In this document: piece after piece, positions 35,976-48,918 of the stretch
Layout of the letters: each line of letters begins with the position of its first letter
How positions within the stretch are numbered: position 1 is the first letter of the stretch
Source of the DNA: Methanonatronarchaeum sp. AMET-Sl
GTDB lineage: Archaea; Halobacteriota; Methanonatronarchaeia; Methanonatronarchaeales; Methanonatronarchaeaceae
Reading direction: 5' to 3'
Assembly (NCBI RefSeq): GCF_029854155.1
Contig: NZ_CP122958.1
Location: 679,001-743,000 of the forward strand
DNA: 64,000 nt
The notes under the pieces: generated by a model
Told to the model about the DNA's origin: nothing
The model's input: only the letters and a program-made list of their open reading frames with translations
The model's database searches: none
Translations under genes and position numbers: made by a program

Positions 35976-38567
35976 ATGTGTGTTTTGATGGAGGTATGTC
36001 AGGCTCTTTCTATTGATGAATTATTTGATTTGGTCCGGGATTATGACCTTGTTCTCACCGTTGAAGCACCTCTAGCCGATTCATTAAACAGTCGTGTTGA
36101 ACAGGCTTTTTTAGGTGATTTCGCCACAACCCCACGTCGCTATGTGTATACAGAATCAAAAACCGATTTGATGAATAAAAAAGAACTATTCCATCACATC
36201 GATAATGAACTGGAGTTCGGTTGGAAAAAAACAGCCTACCTACTTGAAGAGATAATCGATTGTTGGCTCGAGACCGGTAACCCCCACAAAATCTTAAATT
36301 ATAATCAATACAATCGAAGTGAAGTAAAGAAGATATTAGATATATTGTTAACTACAAGAAATATCTATCGAGCGATGGATAGATATAGAATAACCGGTTC
36401 TAGTGTCGCTGTCGTTGGTTTTCATCAATTTAAGGAATTGGATAAAAAATTACTACCAGATAGTTTTGATAAAATAAATGTATTCAAAGAATCTAAAACA
36501 ACTTTACCACGTTTTAATGTATTTAATTCAGGTATAGAGATCGTTCAAGCGTTATCTAAAAATGTCTCTAAAAATAATGCTGGAGACACCGCTTTTGTCT
36601 TAAACCAATCAAGTAGATACCAACCATTAGTTATGTCGATGCTTGAATCTAAAAACATCCCCTACCTAACCCAACGGGACATAAATGAAAACATCGATTT
36701 TAGAAACTTCCATTCACTCTGTCGAACCGCAACAACACAAAAACGATTTAAGGTAGGAGAACTCCAGCCATTACTAAAAAACCTAGATATAGATATCAAC
36801 CGTCAATACAACCAGAAATACATCGACTCAATAGAATCAGAAAAACTCCAACAAATCCTTGAAAAAACCAAGGACTCAACTATAAAAGAAGCACTCAACC
36901 AATATACCCAAACCATAGGCCGGAAATTAAACCAGATAACCGAGTTCTATAGAGAAGCCGGTTTACTTGATTCAGTTATAACAGAAGAGTTATTAGACCT
37001 GGTTGAGTTCTACCTCGATGTCTTCGATATCAATTGGGAAACAGATAATTATGGCGGCGTCCTATTCGTTTCACCCAAAAACATAGCCTGGGTAGACAGA
37101 CCCCAGATATTCCATATCGGAATGAATAGTGAATGGAGCTCTAAAACACCAACCAAACCCTGGATAGACAAAAACAAATACCACCAAACCAAACTCAAAA
37201 ACTTCAAGATATTGATCCAAAACCAAAACAGCTACTACATGGTGCAAAACAAACACCAAAACGAAGAGGTCACTCCATGCTATTACTTCAACCAAATACA
37301 CGACAAAGAGTTCACAAAATTCACCGACCTACCCTACAGAAAATACGGTGAAAAACCCACTCAAAAACTCCAGGCCTTCAATAAAAAAGACCTAAACATC
37401 AAACCAAAACAAATAGATCTAATCAGCCAATCCGACCTCAACAAACTGGTCGAATGTCCAAGAAACTACTACTTCAATAAACTAATACCACTCAGTGAAC
37501 AGGACTACTTTAAAAAAGGCCGTCTATTCCACGACTACGCCGAATTCTACCACAACCACCCAGAATACACAGATAAAAACCAACAAAAATTCATCAAGTA
37601 TATGGTATCCGAGATGGAGCCATTGGTAGAAAACCAATACCTCCCCATACTAAAAACCGAGTTCATCAATGGAACACAAAACATAAAGAAATACATCGAT
37701 GAAAACCAAGTTCAAGAAACCAAACCCAATGGATATACAAAAAACAACTACAAAGATCAAAACATTTTCTCAACAAAAACAAACAAACCAATAACATCCG
37801 GACTAACAGAAGTTTGGTTTGAAGACCGAGAACTAGGTTGTCGAGGAAAAATCGATCTAATAAAAAACAAAAAACAGTTGGTTGACTACAAAAGCAGTAA
37901 AAACAAAAAAACTAGCTCCAACATAATAAAAAACTCAAACATCGATATACTGAAAAACAAACCAAACTTCCAAGCCATCCTCTACTTAATGCACCACCGT
38001 AAAACACAACCCAAAACCGAGATAGACTTCATATACTACTACTTCCTAAACAACATCGAAAACCAGATACAAGGCAAATCCAATTACAAAAATAACATAA
38101 CAAAAATAACATACTACCCAAACACATTCCAAAAACAAATAACCCAGAAAACAGCCTACAACTGGCTATGCAAAACCAGTAAAACAAGAAAACGATTCCT
38201 AGAGAAAATTGGGCCAGAAAACTACCAAAAAGCGATGGAAAAAATAACAATATCTAAAAAAGCAGAGTACGATAAAGACCTGCTAACCAAAGAATGTCTA
38301 GATGAATTAAAAAACAACTACAGTAAGTTTCTAGAAATCGGTAGAGGCAAAGACGTTACAGCCAGACAACTAGAAAAAAGAACAAATGGTTTATTACGTA
38401 AATTAGTGGATTATCGCCTTAATAACTACTTCAAAGAAGATATAGATCGTTTTGAAATATTTCTAAATAAAAAACTCACAGAACTAAATAAATATAAAAG
38501 GTCTAGATTTCCAGTTGGAGAACCAGATTTCGATAAATTGGATTATCCAGATTTAATAATAAAATGA
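35976..38567 (+). CDS. AddB-like protein with PD-(D/E)XK nuclease domain
   Basis: 863 residues. The first ~480 residues look like a decayed helicase core without a Walker A motif. The C-terminal nuclease domain starts at [22 protein letters not shown] and carries [30 protein letters not shown] (the D and DxK catalytic residues) and [11 protein letters not shown] single Cys in ECPRNYYF matches the first iron-sulfur ligand of AddB; I cannot find the full C-terminal Cys triplet. Its stop overlaps the start of the helicase by four bases. Start may be 35976 or the ATG at 35988. Confidence 0.8.
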   Translation: MCVLMEVCQALSIDELFDLVRDYDLVLTVEAPLADSLNSRVEQAFLGDFATTPRRYVYTESKTDLMNKKELFHHIDNELEFGWKKTAYLLEEIIDCWLETGNPHKILNYNQYNRSEVKKILDILLTTRNIYRAMDRYRITGSSVAVVGFHQFKELDKKLLPDSFDKINVFKESKTTLPRFNVFNSGIEIVQALSKNVSKNNAGDTAFVLNQSSRYQPLVMSMLESKNIPYLTQRDINENIDFRNFHSLCRTATTQKRFKVGELQPLLKNLDIDINRQYNQKYIDSIESEKLQQILEKTKDSTIKEALNQYTQTIGRKLNQITEFYREAGLLDSVITEELLDLVEFYLDVFDINWETDNYGGVLFVSPKNIAWVDRPQIFHIGMNSEWSSKTPTKPWIDKNKYHQTKLKNFKILIQNQNSYYMVQNKHQNEEVTPCYYFNQIHDKEFTKFTDLPYRKYGEKPTQKLQAFNKKDLNIKPKQIDLISQSDLNKLVECPRNYYFNKLIPLSEQDYFKKGRLFHDYAEFYHNHPEYTDKNQQKFIKYMVSEMEPLVENQYLPILKTEFINGTQNIKKYIDENQVQETKPNGYTKNNYKDQNIFSTKTNKPITSGLTEVWFEDRELGCRGKIDLIKNKKQLVDYKSSKNKKTSSNIIKNSNIDILKNKPNFQAILYLMHHRKTQPKTEIDFIYYYFLNNIENQIQGKSNYKNNITKITYYPNTFQKQITQKTAYNWLCKTSKTRKRFLEKIGPENYQKAMEKITISKKAEYDKDLLTKECLDELKNNYSKFLEIGRGKDVTARQLEKRTNGLLRKLVDYRLNNYFKEDIDRFEIFLNKKLTELNKYKRSRFPVGEPDFDKLDYPDLIIK

Positions 38568-41419
38568 TTAAACCAAACAATAAACAAAAAGAGTTAATAG
38601 AACAACACGACGGAATCTACCTAGTCGATGCCGGACCTGGTACCGGTAAGACCTACAGCCTAACCGAGAGATACATACAAATACATCAAAAAGGCATCGA
38701 GCCAGAAAATATATTACTAATAACATTCACAAGAAACGCAGCCAACCAACTAAAAGAAAAAATAATACAAAAATCCAATATAAATCCATCAAAAATACAG
38801 GACGCAGCAATAACCACATTCCACAGCCACTGTAAAAACAAAATCGAATCAAATGGATTCAACACCCCCCAACACCTAGGGCTACAAGACCACATAACAA
38901 AAAACACCCGCACCCTAGAAAGCCAGGTATTAGAAAACCGACATTTCAATCGGTTCTACAGCCAATTCAAAAACCAACACCCAGAATACAAAAACCAATA
39001 CAGAGTGGTTAACAACCCAAACAACCTGCTCCACCTAATCAAATCACTAGCAGTGAAAGGAATCATCCCCCAAAAACATGGATGGTACCGCAACTCCGGA
39101 AAACACCTCGATGGCGACCTCCAAGAACTTAAAAACAAAATAGAGAAACAAAACAAACCAAGACCAGGTAAAAACGGCCCTAAACAATCAGAACTCAGAA
39201 AGAGATTAAACACATATAAAAACAAATGCTTCACCCAAAACGCACCCACCAACCAAGAAATACGAGGCGGTAGGGCCAGCAAACAGGTCACACCAAAATA
39301 TATAGAGAAAGCAATCAACGAAGACCGTAGAAACCTAAAAAAATATATACACGACATCTACCACGAATACCTACAGTACGCCCTAAACAAAAACTACCTA
39401 AACTTCAGTTTCTACCTACTTTTCGCATACGTAATGTTGGTTGAAAACCCAGAACTACAGAAACAACAAGGATACAAATACGTAATGATAGATGAATTCC
39501 AAGACACAAACGAAATACAACTAAAACTAGCATTACTCCACGCAAAAAAAGGAAACCTCTGCGTCGTTGGAGACTGGAAACAAAGCATATATAGCTTCCA
39601 GTACGCAGATGTCCAAAACATCCTTCAATTCAAAAAAAGACTCAGAAAACATAAAAAAACCCTAAACAAAGACCACCCCCGAATAAACTACAACACCGAA
39701 AACATCAAAAAAACCAACCTAAAACAAAACTACAGATCAGGCCAAAAAATAATCGATTTCGCCGAAACAGCCCTAACACTAAAAGCAAAACAAAACGAAA
39801 AAATCGAAGAAAAAAAGATCCAAAACCAAATAACCAAACTAAAATCCCAAAAACCCCATAAACCAGAAATCAAAGCAATACACAGCGAAAAAGAAAAACA
39901 AACAATCCTAACAAAAATACAAGAAATAACCCACAACCCCGAATACACAATCAAACCAAAAACAAACGACCAAAAACGTGAATTAACCTATAAAGACATC
40001 GCAATACTAACAAGAACAAGAAAATTCGGACTCGAACTACAGAAAAAAGCCAGACAACATGGAATACCAATCGCCTACGAAGGAGGAGTCGAACTATTCA
40101 AAACAAACCCCGCAATCCTCCTACTAGCATGGCTAAGAACAATCCAAGACAGAGACACAAAAAAAGGATGGGCAGTAATACTTGAAAACACCGGCTACAC
40201 ACTAGACGAAGCCAAACACATACTAAAACACAAAAAATACCCAAAAAACATGACCCAATTCAGACAACAACTCCAAGAAATAGAAACACTAACAGGAATA
40301 GCCCGCAAAATATTCGACCAATACCAAATCGACAACGCCTACTCAAACAAAACCATCGAAGTCATAGACAACGTCTTCAAAAACAGCTACCTAAACCTAG
40401 GAGAAATAATCCATTTCATAGAACAAAACATCCAAGAAGAAGAAACATACGAAATTGACAGTAAACACAGAGAAGACCTAGCAACCATACAGACAATACA
40501 CACCGCAAAAGGCCTCGAATACCCAGTCATATTCATATCAAACGTAAACCAACACAACTTCCCAACCCAAACACACAGCAAAGGCCGAATAACATACAAC
40601 AACCTAACCGGAATACGCCAAAAAAAGATCTACAATAAAAAAAACCAACCCTACCTATACGACAACTGGAAAACCCACATAATAAACAAATCAATAAAAA
40701 AAGACTACAACGAAGAAAGAAGACTGATGTACGTCGCAATGACAAGAGCAAAAAAATACCTATACATAACCGCAGACACAAAAAACAAAAGCCAGTTCTA
40801 CAAAGACCTAAACCTAAACAAAAAACAAATCAAACCAGACATCAAAAAAACCCCAAAACAAAAAACCCAACCAAACCAATTCAAAACAAAACCAACCAAA
40901 CAAAAAACACCAATAAAACTACCAATAACCAAAGTTATCAATAAAACAAAATCAAAAGGCCGAGGAACAAAACACGGAATAAACCTACATAAATACGCAG
41001 AAAAATACATAAACGGCCTCGAAACCCAACCAAAAAACCAAGATGAAAAAAACGTCAAACAATTCATAGACCAACTAAAAGGAACCAAAATCCCAGAAAA
41101 AAAATGCACACTACCCCTCCACATAAAAAACACAAAAATAATACTAAACGGCAAAATCGACTTAATACACAAAACAAACAACAAAATAGAAATAATCGAC
41201 TACAAAACCGAAAAAAGCAAACAAACCAAAAAACAACACCAAACACAAATAAGCCTATACTACCACACACTCAAACAAATATACCCAGAAACAAAAATCA
41301 CCCCAATCATATACTACACACAAACCAACCAAAAACAAACAATCAAACCCCAACCAATAACAAAACTAAAAAAACAAATAACCCAAACACTCAAAAAACA
41401 ACAAAAAACACAAAAATAA
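38564..41419 (+). CDS. AddA-like UvrD/Rep helicase with C-terminal nuclease domain
   Basis: 951 residues of superfamily 1A. Motifs in order: Walker [12 protein letters not shown] (residues 24-30), [62 protein letters not shown] and [14 protein letters not shown] RecB-like nuclease ends the protein: [33 protein letters not shown] and [10 protein letters not shown]. Together with the upstream gene it should unwind and resect double-strand breaks. The last 900 bases are extremely A/C-rich, giving a Lys/Gln/Thr/Asn-rich C-terminus. Confidence 0.93.
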   Translation: MIKPNNKQKELIEQHDGIYLVDAGPGTGKTYSLTERYIQIHQKGIEPENILLITFTRNAANQLKEKIIQKSNINPSKIQDAAITTFHSHCKNKIESNGFNTPQHLGLQDHITKNTRTLESQVLENRHFNRFYSQFKNQHPEYKNQYRVVNNPNNLLHLIKSLAVKGIIPQKHGWYRNSGKHLDGDLQELKNKIEKQNKPRPGKNGPKQSELRKRLNTYKNKCFTQNAPTNQEIRGGRASKQVTPKYIEKAINEDRRNLKKYIHDIYHEYLQYALNKNYLNFSFYLLFAYVMLVENPELQKQQGYKYVMIDEFQDTNEIQLKLALLHAKKGNLCVVGDWKQSIYSFQYADVQNILQFKKRLRKHKKTLNKDHPRINYNTENIKKTNLKQNYRSGQKIIDFAETALTLKAKQNEKIEEKKIQNQITKLKSQKPHKPEIKAIHSEKEKQTILTKIQEITHNPEYTIKPKTNDQKRELTYKDIAILTRTRKFGLELQKKARQHGIPIAYEGGVELFKTNPAILLLAWLRTIQDRDTKKGWAVILENTGYTLDEAKHILKHKKYPKNMTQFRQQLQEIETLTGIARKIFDQYQIDNAYSNKTIEVIDNVFKNSYLNLGEIIHFIEQNIQEEETYEIDSKHREDLATIQTIHTAKGLEYPVIFISNVNQHNFPTQTHSKGRITYNNLTGIRQKKIYNKKNQPYLYDNWKTHIINKSIKKDYNEERRLMYVAMTRAKKYLYITADTKNKSQFYKDLNLNKKQIKPDIKKTPKQKTQPNQFKTKPTKQKTPIKLPITKVINKTKSKGRGTKHGINLHKYAEKYINGLETQPKNQDEKNVKQFIDQLKGTKIPEKKCTLPLHIKNTKIILNGKIDLIHKTNNKIEIIDYKTEKSKQTKKQHQTQISLYYHTLKQIYPETKITPIIYYTQTNQKQTIKPQPITKLKKQITQTLKKQQKTQK

Positions 41420-41460
41420 AAACCCACTTAACCCAGAAAAAAAGGTTATCCAACCCCAAA

Positions 41461-41495
41461 ACTAACACTCCTCCAATCAGGGAGAGGTTACTTCA
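41461..41495 (-). repeat. dispersed gene-end element, copy E
   Basis: On the minus strand it begins at the TGA stop of the 41493 gene and reads TGAAGTAACCTCTCCCTG, then ATTGGAGGAGTGTTAG. The CTCTCCCT core and the GGAGGAGT-G-TTAG ending match the consensus less well than copies A and B. Confidence 0.4.
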
Positions 41496-42146
41496 CAACT
41501 CCAATAAAACCAAAGAAGGATAATTAACTGAAGGCCCAACCGACGAAAAAACACTAGATGTAACAGATAAAAAACCTACATAACGAACCGAACCAACATA
41601 CCTTTCAACACCACCAACAGCATCTCTAAAAACCTCTGGCACCCCACTCCTCAAGTTATATAGAGGTAAGGCCTCAGATAAACGATTAAAAACCTTCAAC
41701 AACCTCCCAAACAAAAAACCCTGGTTACCTAAAAAAACAAACAAATCCAAAAACAAATCCCCAACCAAATCACACTCAAACTCTAAACCCCTTAAATCCC
41801 TAAAATAATCATAAAGATGGTTAGGCAGTTCTTGATAATTCTCACTCCAACTATAACCCTCAACACCCAACCCATCAATCTTACTTAAAAACTCATCAAC
41901 ACCCAAAATATCTTTTTTACGGCCACGATAAAAATCAAGAACCCCCATAGCATTATCAACATCACTCAAACGACCTAGAGAACCCGGATAATAAACCTCA
42001 CAACCCAGTTTACCCGACAAACTCCCTAAATCACCATACACATCACCCAAAACCAATAAAGAAGGATCCAAAATAACCTTATCAATAAATATACTGGAAC
42101 CATCAACATCCAGTGAATCGAAAAAACTTTGATAACCACTCTTCAT
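41493..42146 (-). CDS. hypothetical protein
   Basis: 217 residues, no family recognised. No signal peptide or clear transmembrane helix. It has an N-terminal segment SIFIDKVILDPSLLVLGDVYGDL, a Gly/Tyr/Ser-rich middle and a hydrophobic stretch LVGDLFLDLFVFLGNQGFLFG. The whole gene is G/T-rich on its coding strand, which explains the Gly/Val/Leu/Phe bias. It is convergent with the AddAB-like pair. The C-terminal stop codon lies in a dispersed element. Confidence 0.6.
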   Translation of the reverse strand: MKSGYQSFFDSLDVDGSSIFIDKVILDPSLLVLGDVYGDLGSLSGKLGCEVYYPGSLGRLSDVDNAMGVLDFYRGRKKDILGVDEFLSKIDGLGVEGYSWSENYQELPNHLYDYFRDLRGLEFECDLVGDLFLDLFVFLGNQGFLFGRLLKVFNRLSEALPLYNLRSGVPEVFRDAVGGVERYVGSVRYVGFLSVTSSVFSSVGPSVNYPSLVLLEL

Positions 42147-42194
42147 AGTCCTAACCTAATATAAAACAAACAATATAATTAACTTTTGTGAGAG

Positions 42195-42244
42195 TTTGAG
42201 AGAGCAGTAACCCCACTCCTCCTTAGGGAGAAAAGGATGTCACT
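42195..42244 (-). repeat. dispersed gene-end element, copy D
   Basis: On the minus strand: TGACATCCTTTTCTCCCTA, then AGGAGGAGTGGGGTTACTG. CTCC and GGAG can pair. It lies about 40 bases after the NTPase gene, not at its stop. Confidence 0.5.
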
Positions 42245-42284
42245 AGTTTCCATCAAAAACCAAATAAAACCCCACAAAAACCCA

Positions 42285-42809
42285 TCAACCATCCATAGTA
42301 AGTTCTACAGGCGGTAGAGGGAGAGTGCCTCGGGCCTCGACCCCGAGGTAGTTCACATCACCTCTATCTTTCACCCTACCGATATAACCTGTAACAGACT
42401 GTTTATGTATCACACCGAGCACAGGAACATCACTCTCTAGGACTCTCCAACACCATTCTTTAAATACTTCACTATAAACCTCCATAGGACCTATTTCATC
42501 AACTACAACGACATCAGATTCTTCAATCCCCCTTTTGAAACTCTCTCTTGAAACTCTATCCACACTAGATATATCCACCCTATATTTACCTACCTTAGGC
42601 CCTTCCTCTTGATCTATATGGGCTAACACTCCTGACCTACCACTCAATACATCGATTATCTTGAATCCTTTTCTACGACCATTTTCCCGAATCTCTGGAC
42701 AATAAACACCACCAACAACATCCCTATCTCTCAATTCATCAACAACCTTCATCAAAACAGTGGTCTTACCAACACCAGGACCTCCAGTAATAAAATAATT
42801 ACCTACCAA
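42285..42809 (-). CDS. THEP1-type nucleoside-triphosphatase
   Basis: About 174 residues. The P-loop FITGGPGVGKTTVLMKVV starts the protein. GGVYCPEIRENGRRKGFKII is the family signature, and Walker B is VVVDEIGPMEVYS. THEP1 proteins hydrolyse various NTPs slowly in vitro; their cellular role is unclear. I take the TTG at 42809, five bases after GGTGG, as the start. It lies downstream of the small membrane protein on the same strand. Confidence 0.9.
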   Translation of the reverse strand: MVGNYFITGGPGVGKTTVLMKVVDELRDRDVVGGVYCPEIRENGRRKGFKIIDVLSGRSGVLAHIDQEEGPKVGKYRVDISSVDRVSRESFKRGIEESDVVVVDEIGPMEVYSEVFKEWCWRVLESDVPVLGVIHKQSVTGYIGRVKDRGDVNYLGVEARGTLPLPPVELTMDG

Positions 42810-42846
42810 AAAAACCACCCAAATAGTTTAAATTGAATTACCTGTC

Positions 42847-43056
42847 TCACTTTTCTGCAATCCAAATAGGGATGGAGACAAAAACCAACAACAAACCAAC
42901 AAAAAACAAAGTTGAAACAAATCCAGCTATAGAAACCTCAAAGGATGAAAAAACAGAAACACCTAAAACCAATGACAATAAAATAGAAGACAAAACCAAA
43001 AACAGGCCCAGGAAAATTAAATTCAAAGGAAAAACACGCATATAACCAAAAAACAT
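42847..43056 (-). CDS. small two-helix membrane protein
   Basis: 69 residues with two long hydrophobic stretches (LNLIFLGLFLVLSSILLSLVL and VSTLFFVGLLLVFVSIPIW). The ATG at 43056 follows GAGGGTGG, which favours this strand over an overlapping Lys-rich frame on the other. It resembles small archaeal DUF131-type proteins in size, but I cannot confirm the family. It lies just upstream of the THEP1 gene and downstream of ftsZ. Confidence 0.5.
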   Translation of the reverse strand: MFFGYMRVFPLNLIFLGLFLVLSSILLSLVLGVSVFSSFEVSIAGFVSTLFFVGLLLVFVSIPIWIAEK

Positions 43057-43169
43057 GACTAACCACCCTCTAATAAACTATAAAACCCTATTTTTTTACT
43101 ATAAAACCCTCTTTAAACCCTAAATACCCCTATATCTATCTCTAAGTTCAATTTGAATAAAGGTTTTTT

Positions 43170-43194
43170 GGGGAAGTTTTTATTCTGCTTCCCC
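43170..43194 (-). terminator. hairpin after ftsZ
   Basis: GGGGAAG (43170-43176) pairs with CTTCCCC (43188-43194). On the minus strand the stem is followed by further T-rich sequence. It lies 14 bases after the ftsZ stop. Confidence 0.55.
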
Positions 43195-43207
43195 TTTTCT
43201 GGTTGGG

Positions 43208-44290
<1,083 letters not shown>

Positions 44291-44605
44291 ACTATCCATC
44301 CCCTCCAAATATTAATAACAATCCTCCAATACAAAATCCAAATCAGATTGCCAATATACACTTATAAATTCACAGATTAAATACCTTTGGGTATCCCCCC
44401 AAAAAACAAAAACCCCACAAAAACAAACCAACCACCCCAAAACACCAAAAAAACAACCAAACAAAAACTAACAACAAACCAATAATATAGTTAAATAAAA
44501 CGAAATCAAGAACTAAAACCATTTGTTGGATAGATGTGTTTATATACTAATTTAGATTTAATAACTAATTAACTGTATTTAATTAATCGTTTTAGGTGTT
44601 TATTA
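44291..44605. other. intergenic region between ftsZ and the DUF2284 gene
   Basis: The region carries the divergent promoters of the two genes: the ftsZ TATA at 44361 and, for the + gene, GTTTATATACT at about 44538, which would start transcription near 44566. The middle is an A/C-rich stretch with no hairpin or repeat. Confidence 0.45.
44361..44371 (-). promoter_or_regulatory. TATA box of ftsZ
   Basis: AATTTATAAG on the minus strand, about 75 bases before the start codon, would place the transcript start near 44337. Confidence 0.4.
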
Positions 44606-45250
<645 letters not shown>

Positions 45251-45301
45251 ACCAAACCAAGGCACCAAAACCAAAAAAACCCTAAAAAACAACACTATAG
45301 C

Positions 45302-45337
45302 CCTATCGTCAATGATAGGAGAACCCAACTCAATTTT
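45302..45337 (+). terminator. hairpin plus T-run after the DUF2284 gene
   Basis: CCTATC (45302-45307) pairs with GATAGG (45314-45319), followed after a short gap by a six-base T-run. Confidence 0.45.
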
Positions 45338-45359
45338 TTATAAAAAAAGGGGAGGGAGG

Positions 45360-45857
45360 TTAGAGTACAGTAGCTATGCTGATAACTCCTAAAACTGCGA
45401 GTGAAACAATAACACCAGAAATCAAAACACCCAAGAAAATCACTAATGTAGCAGGAACCAACTTAAATCCAAATAAATAAGCAGCTGCAACACCGGTCCA
45501 AGCACCAGTAACCGGCAAAGGAATCGCAACAAACGGAATCAACCCTAACAAACCATAACGCCTAACCGAACCCTCAACCCGATCCCTAGTTCTACTAAAA
45601 ACCCAATCAAAAAACCGGTCAAAAACACTAAAACGCCTCAACCAACCCTCAACCCTAGGCAAAAACTTCAACAAAAAAGGAACCGGAATCATATTACCAA
45701 CAACAGAAAAAAAATAAGCCATAGGCAAAGACATCCCATAAACACCAACAGCAACAGGAAGCCCACCCCTAAGCTCAACAACAGGAAGCATAGACAAAAT
45801 CATCGTCGCAAGCCAATCAGGCAACCCAACAAGCCACAAAGCAATATCCTCAACCAC
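45360..45857 (-). CDS. COG2426 small multidrug export family membrane protein
   Basis: About 165 residues with four hydrophobic helices. Family motifs are LPDWLATMILSMLPVVELRG and the turn FVAIPLPVTGAWTGVAAAYL, a PVTGAWTG box as in COG2426. The protein is annotated as a small multidrug exporter by family, without experimental proof here. A GTG at 45857, four bases after GGTGG, gives the standard N-terminus; the longer frame would add ~29 hydrophobic residues. The coding strand is G/T-rich throughout. Confidence 0.8.
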   Translation of the reverse strand: MVEDIALWLVGLPDWLATMILSMLPVVELRGGLPVAVGVYGMSLPMAYFFSVVGNMIPVPFLLKFLPRVEGWLRRFSVFDRFFDWVFSRTRDRVEGSVRRYGLLGLIPFVAIPLPVTGAWTGVAAAYLFGFKLVPATLVIFLGVLISGVIVSLAVLGVISIATVL

Positions 45858-45957
45858 AAAACCACCACAATAAACAAACAACCCACAAACACATAAACAC
45901 AACACCAAAAACAAAAAAAATAAGGGATGGATTACCCACCCCACACCAACTAACTAC

Positions 45958-47040
45958 TTATTCGACAATGAAAGTCTCAGTGAACATTATATCCTTATCA
46001 CCAACAGGATCCACAACCTCGATAATCACTTCATGCTCCCCCTCCATCCAGCCATCACTTGGAGGTTCATACTCGTTTGTAAACCATATTGTCTGAACCC
46101 CATCCAACTCATCATCAAACCATAAGTATTCATCGAAGAAAGGATCAACGGTTCCATCAGGCCATACAATCGTTACATACTGTTGATATTCCGCATACCC
46201 TTCTTCATCAAGTTCAAATCCCTCTATCTCAAAATAAAGTTCAACCCATTCATTAGATTCATAAACACCCGGATGTGGATCATAGTTCTGATAATCATAG
46301 ACTTCGTTTACAAATGAGAAATCACCCACCTCTAACTCGAGCTCTGGATACTCAACGTCTCTAGGCTCTAAACCAACCTCGTACATAGCTTCCTCAATAT
46401 GACTGACTTCAACAACATCTATTCCAGGCATATAGACAGATTGGCCTTCAGGTACTAAAACGGTTTCAAAACCCATTTCCTCTGCGGCTTCAACCTTTTC
46501 TTCCACACCACCAACAGCACCAATACTACCATCAACTTCAATAGTACCTGTAATCACTACTTCATCATCTAATGGTTGTTCATTAGCAGCAGAAATTATG
46601 GCGAGAGTTTGAGCGGCACCAGCACTAGGTCCACCAAGGCTAACAAGCTCACTTTTTGGATCAAAATCAAGATATACATCATGATCAGACTCTAAATCAA
46701 GATCGGTATGAAGGTCAGCTACATCCCGTGCATCAACAGCAGAACCTTGGGTATCTACTTCAAAAGCGGTGTTATTAATTTCAAGATGTATAGAGCCATC
46801 ACCCGAAGCAACCGAGACATCTAAATCTCTAACAAAACCACTATCATCTAAATAAGTTAAATAATGATAACTCGAATCAAAACTCTTAGTCTCCTCCAAC
46901 AAACTCTCATAATCCTCAGACAGTGATTGATAATTCTCCTTATATTGCTCGGCATCCATATACATAAAACCACTGAAACCAGCCAAACCCAAAGAAACCA
47001 AAACCAACAAACCAATAAAGATTTTTACAGACAACTTCAT
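45958..47040 (-). CDS. membrane-anchored Lon-like (S16) protein with extra C-terminal domain
   Basis: About 360 residues. A transmembrane helix near the N-terminus and a short coiled coil are followed by a Lon-type domain: catalytic Ser in [12 protein letters not shown] and Lys in [17 protein letters not shown]. The last ~120 residues (from [19 protein letters not shown]) form a separate acidic beta domain that resembles the lipoprotein at 47975 (same ELE-x-F-x-FV start and EFTETF/EFTKTF ending). The start is the ATG at 47040, eight bases after GAGGT. Paralogue of 29983. Confidence 0.88.
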   Translation of the reverse strand: MKLSVKIFIGLLVLVSLGLAGFSGFMYMDAEQYKENYQSLSEDYESLLEETKSFDSSYHYLTYLDDSGFVRDLDVSVASGDGSIHLEINNTAFEVDTQGSAVDARDVADLHTDLDLESDHDVYLDFDPKSELVSLGGPSAGAAQTLAIISAANEQPLDDEVVITGTIEVDGSIGAVGGVEEKVEAAEEMGFETVLVPEGQSVYMPGIDVVEVSHIEEAMYEVGLEPRDVEYPELELEVGDFSFVNEVYDYQNYDPHPGVYESNEWVELYFEIEGFELDEEGYAEYQQYVTIVWPDGTVDPFFDEYLWFDDELDGVQTIWFTNEYEPPSDGWMEGEHEVIIEVVDPVGDKDIMFTETFIVE

Positions 47041-47326
47041 TTCAATAAACCTCATAAATCCTTTTTTCGCTAATCTGTATCTATTTGATTCTAATTATTT
47101 AAGAAGCTATTCTAACTGACTTATATCTCGAAAATATTAATTCAAGATATATAACTTTAATCCAGTATTCAACTTTATAACCAAAATTAAAGAGATATAT
47201 AGTTATAGATGAAGAGAATACAGAATTGAATAACTTAGATTCCAATTGAACATGATATTTAATTATGGTAAAATTAGGGATAGGGAATTTAATTGAATTT
47301 TAATCCCCTATCCAATTATCAATTTT
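47041..47326. other. gap between Lon-like gene and lipoprotein gene
   Basis: Contains the terminator of the 47327 gene (47278..47313) and otherwise AT-rich sequence with a TATA-like stretch for the Lon-like gene; nothing else recognised. Confidence 0.35.
47278..47313 (-). terminator. hairpin after the 47327 lipoprotein gene
   Basis: GGATAGGG (47278-47285) pairs with CCCTATCC (47306-47313). It lies 14 bases after the stop codon on the minus strand. Confidence 0.55.
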
Positions 47327-47809
47327 TTAGATTGCTATGTACCAATTGCCATCATCTTCAAATACGGCATCCATACGTAATTCTTGTTCTCCTTCAGCAG
47401 TTGTGAGGGAGAAAGTAACTACTGCATAACCATCCATACCATATTCATCGACAAAAGATTGATATTGATTTTCCCAGTAATTAACTTCATTTTCTAATTC
47501 ATCTCCCTCGAGATCCATTACCTCTTGGATACCGTCTTCAATTTCAACTTCGTTGACCTCACCTACAGAGTCATAGTTTAAAGAAAAACTAGCTATCCAC
47601 CAATCTATATCTCCTTCATCAACTTCTTCAAGCATATCTGGATGTAACAACTCTTCAACAGTATCTTGGTCACCTTCAACAGCTGCCGTTAAAAACTTTT
47701 CATAGGTTTCTTCGGCGGTTAGCTCATCGTTATTATTTTCTATACACCCTGTAACCATTACCCCTGAAATTAAGGCAACTATTAACCCTAGAACCAATAT
47801 TCTTTTCAT
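47327..47809 (-). CDS. secreted lipoprotein (acidic, NTF2/DUF4878-like)
   Basis: 160 residues. A signal peptide ends in SGVMVTGCIEN, an ideal lipobox, so the Cys would be lipid-modified. The mature part starts with ELTAEETYEKFLTAAVEGDQ and ends FEDDGNWYIAI, the pattern of small NTF2-like/DUF4878 lipoproteins. It is very acidic, in keeping with an exposed protein in high salt. Relatives lie at 55537 and, broken, at 30905. A terminator hairpin follows. Confidence 0.78.
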   Translation of the reverse strand: MKRILVLGLIVALISGVMVTGCIENNNDELTAEETYEKFLTAAVEGDQDTVEELLHPDMLEEVDEGDIDWWIASFSLNYDSVGEVNEVEIEDGIQEVMDLEGDELENEVNYWENQYQSFVDEYGMDGYAVVTFSLTTAEGEQELRMDAVFEDDGNWYIAI

Positions 47810-47930
47810 TGCAATCTACATGTTTTTTAAGTATCTTTCAGTATAAATCTTTTTTTTAAAAAGGTTAAACTATGGAGAGATAAATTTAAAGCTAGAACTT
47901 GTTATTAAGGGAATTTAAAAAATAAAAAAG

Positions 47931-47950
47931 AAGAGCTGATTTCAGCTCTT
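47931..47950 (-). terminator. perfect palindrome after the 47975 lipoprotein gene
   Basis: AAGAGCTGA and TCAGCTCTT form a perfect 9-bp stem with a two-base centre. The minus strand continues into a T-rich tract, so it is a good intrinsic terminator. Confidence 0.65.
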
Positions 47951-47974
47951 CCTGAGGTAGGTCAGGTTATTTTT

Positions 47975-48454
47975 TTATGCTTCAACTACTTCGAATGTTT
48001 TTGTGAATTCAAGTGGTGGAGTATCTCCCAATGTGTCTTGAACTACGAACTCTATTTCCCAAGTACCGGTATCCCATCCGGCTTCATCCCACCAGTATGG
48101 AGCGAACCATATTTCGACCCAATCATAATCGTCTGCAGGTAATGTATCTGCGTCTTCGTAATCAAGGTCCTCTACATGTTCTCCATCAGGGTTGTATACT
48201 GAGGCCTCGTATTCATATCCTACTTCTCCATCGACTGCCTCAAACCCAGCAACTGTAAAGTAGGTATACACATATATCTCATCGGTTGTATATTCAGCGT
48301 CTCTTTCTACCCATTCATCGGGATCCTCTGCTTCTTGGTCTTCAACGAACTTGAATTCCTCTAACTCTAGTTCGTCGTATCCGTTTAGGCATCCGGTTGT
48401 GGCGACACCGAGACCGAGTGCTAAAATCAATAAAACAACTAATATCTTTTTCAT
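47975..48454 (-). CDS. secreted lipoprotein with domain shared with the 45958 protein
   Basis: 159 residues. The signal peptide ends LGVATTGCLNG (lipobox). The mature domain, from ELELEEFKFVEDQEAEDPDE to PLEFTKTFEVVEA, is very acidic and probably beta-rich, with aromatic clusters (WVEIWFAPYWWDEAGW). It is the same kind of domain as the C-terminus of the Lon-like protein two genes away. Function unknown. Confidence 0.75.
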   Translation of the reverse strand: MKKILVVLLILALGLGVATTGCLNGYDELELEEFKFVEDQEAEDPDEWVERDAEYTTDEIYVYTYFTVAGFEAVDGEVGYEYEASVYNPDGEHVEDLDYEDADTLPADDYDWVEIWFAPYWWDEAGWDTGTWEIEFVVQDTLGDTPPLEFTKTFEVVEA

Positions 48455-48606
48455 TTTAATTCACTGTTTAGCTTTATACTTATTTATATTATTTAATACC
48501 TATGTTGTAGATCTCTTTTTTTGTTTTCTAAAGCAGTATGTTGTATATGGGTGTTAACATGGTTAATTTAGGTTTATTAATAATTTTCTTAGTTGGTTTT
48601 GTTAGT

Positions 48607-48819
48607 TTATTTTAGTTGTTGGTTGGCGGTTTTTTCAACTTTTTCGGCTGGTACTTGTTTTACTTTTTTTGCTATTTTGAGTGCTGATTTGATTTGTTTT
48701 CTGGTCAATCCGGTTTCTATGGCTTTTGGTATATGGTGTTCTATACATGGTATGCAGTTGCTTCCTATAGCTGCGCCGATCGCTACCAACTCAATTTCCT
48801 TGTCAGATAGTTCTTTCAT
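48607..48819 (-). CDS. carboxymuconolactone decarboxylase (AhpD-like) family protein
   Basis: 70 residues. The core AIGAAIGSNCIPCIEHHIPKAIETGL holds the CxxC and the downstream His of AhpD-like proteins. Such small proteins are thought to act as thiol-disulfide or peroxidase partners. The start LSDKEIELVAIGAAI is typical. The protein is shorter than full AhpD but normal for this subfamily. Confidence 0.85.
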   Translation of the reverse strand: MKELSDKEIELVAIGAAIGSNCIPCIEHHIPKAIETGLTRKQIKSALKIAKKVKQVPAEKVEKTANQQLK

Positions 48820-48918
48820 TTTATACTTCCTCAGAACTAGGTTTCTATTTATTATCTATTGTTTTGTTATAAGGTTATAGTTGGAATTTATTGAGGATTT
48901 AAAAGGAATTGGTTTTCT

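Noticed and set aside
41104..41523. Open frame after and within the helicase end on the plus strand
   Set aside because: Low-complexity His/Asn/Lys/Thr sequence overlapping the nuclease domain; no start signal.
42833..43045. Lys/Thr-rich plus-strand frame
   Set aside because: It overlaps the minus-strand membrane protein, which has a ribosome site and a credible two-helix layout.
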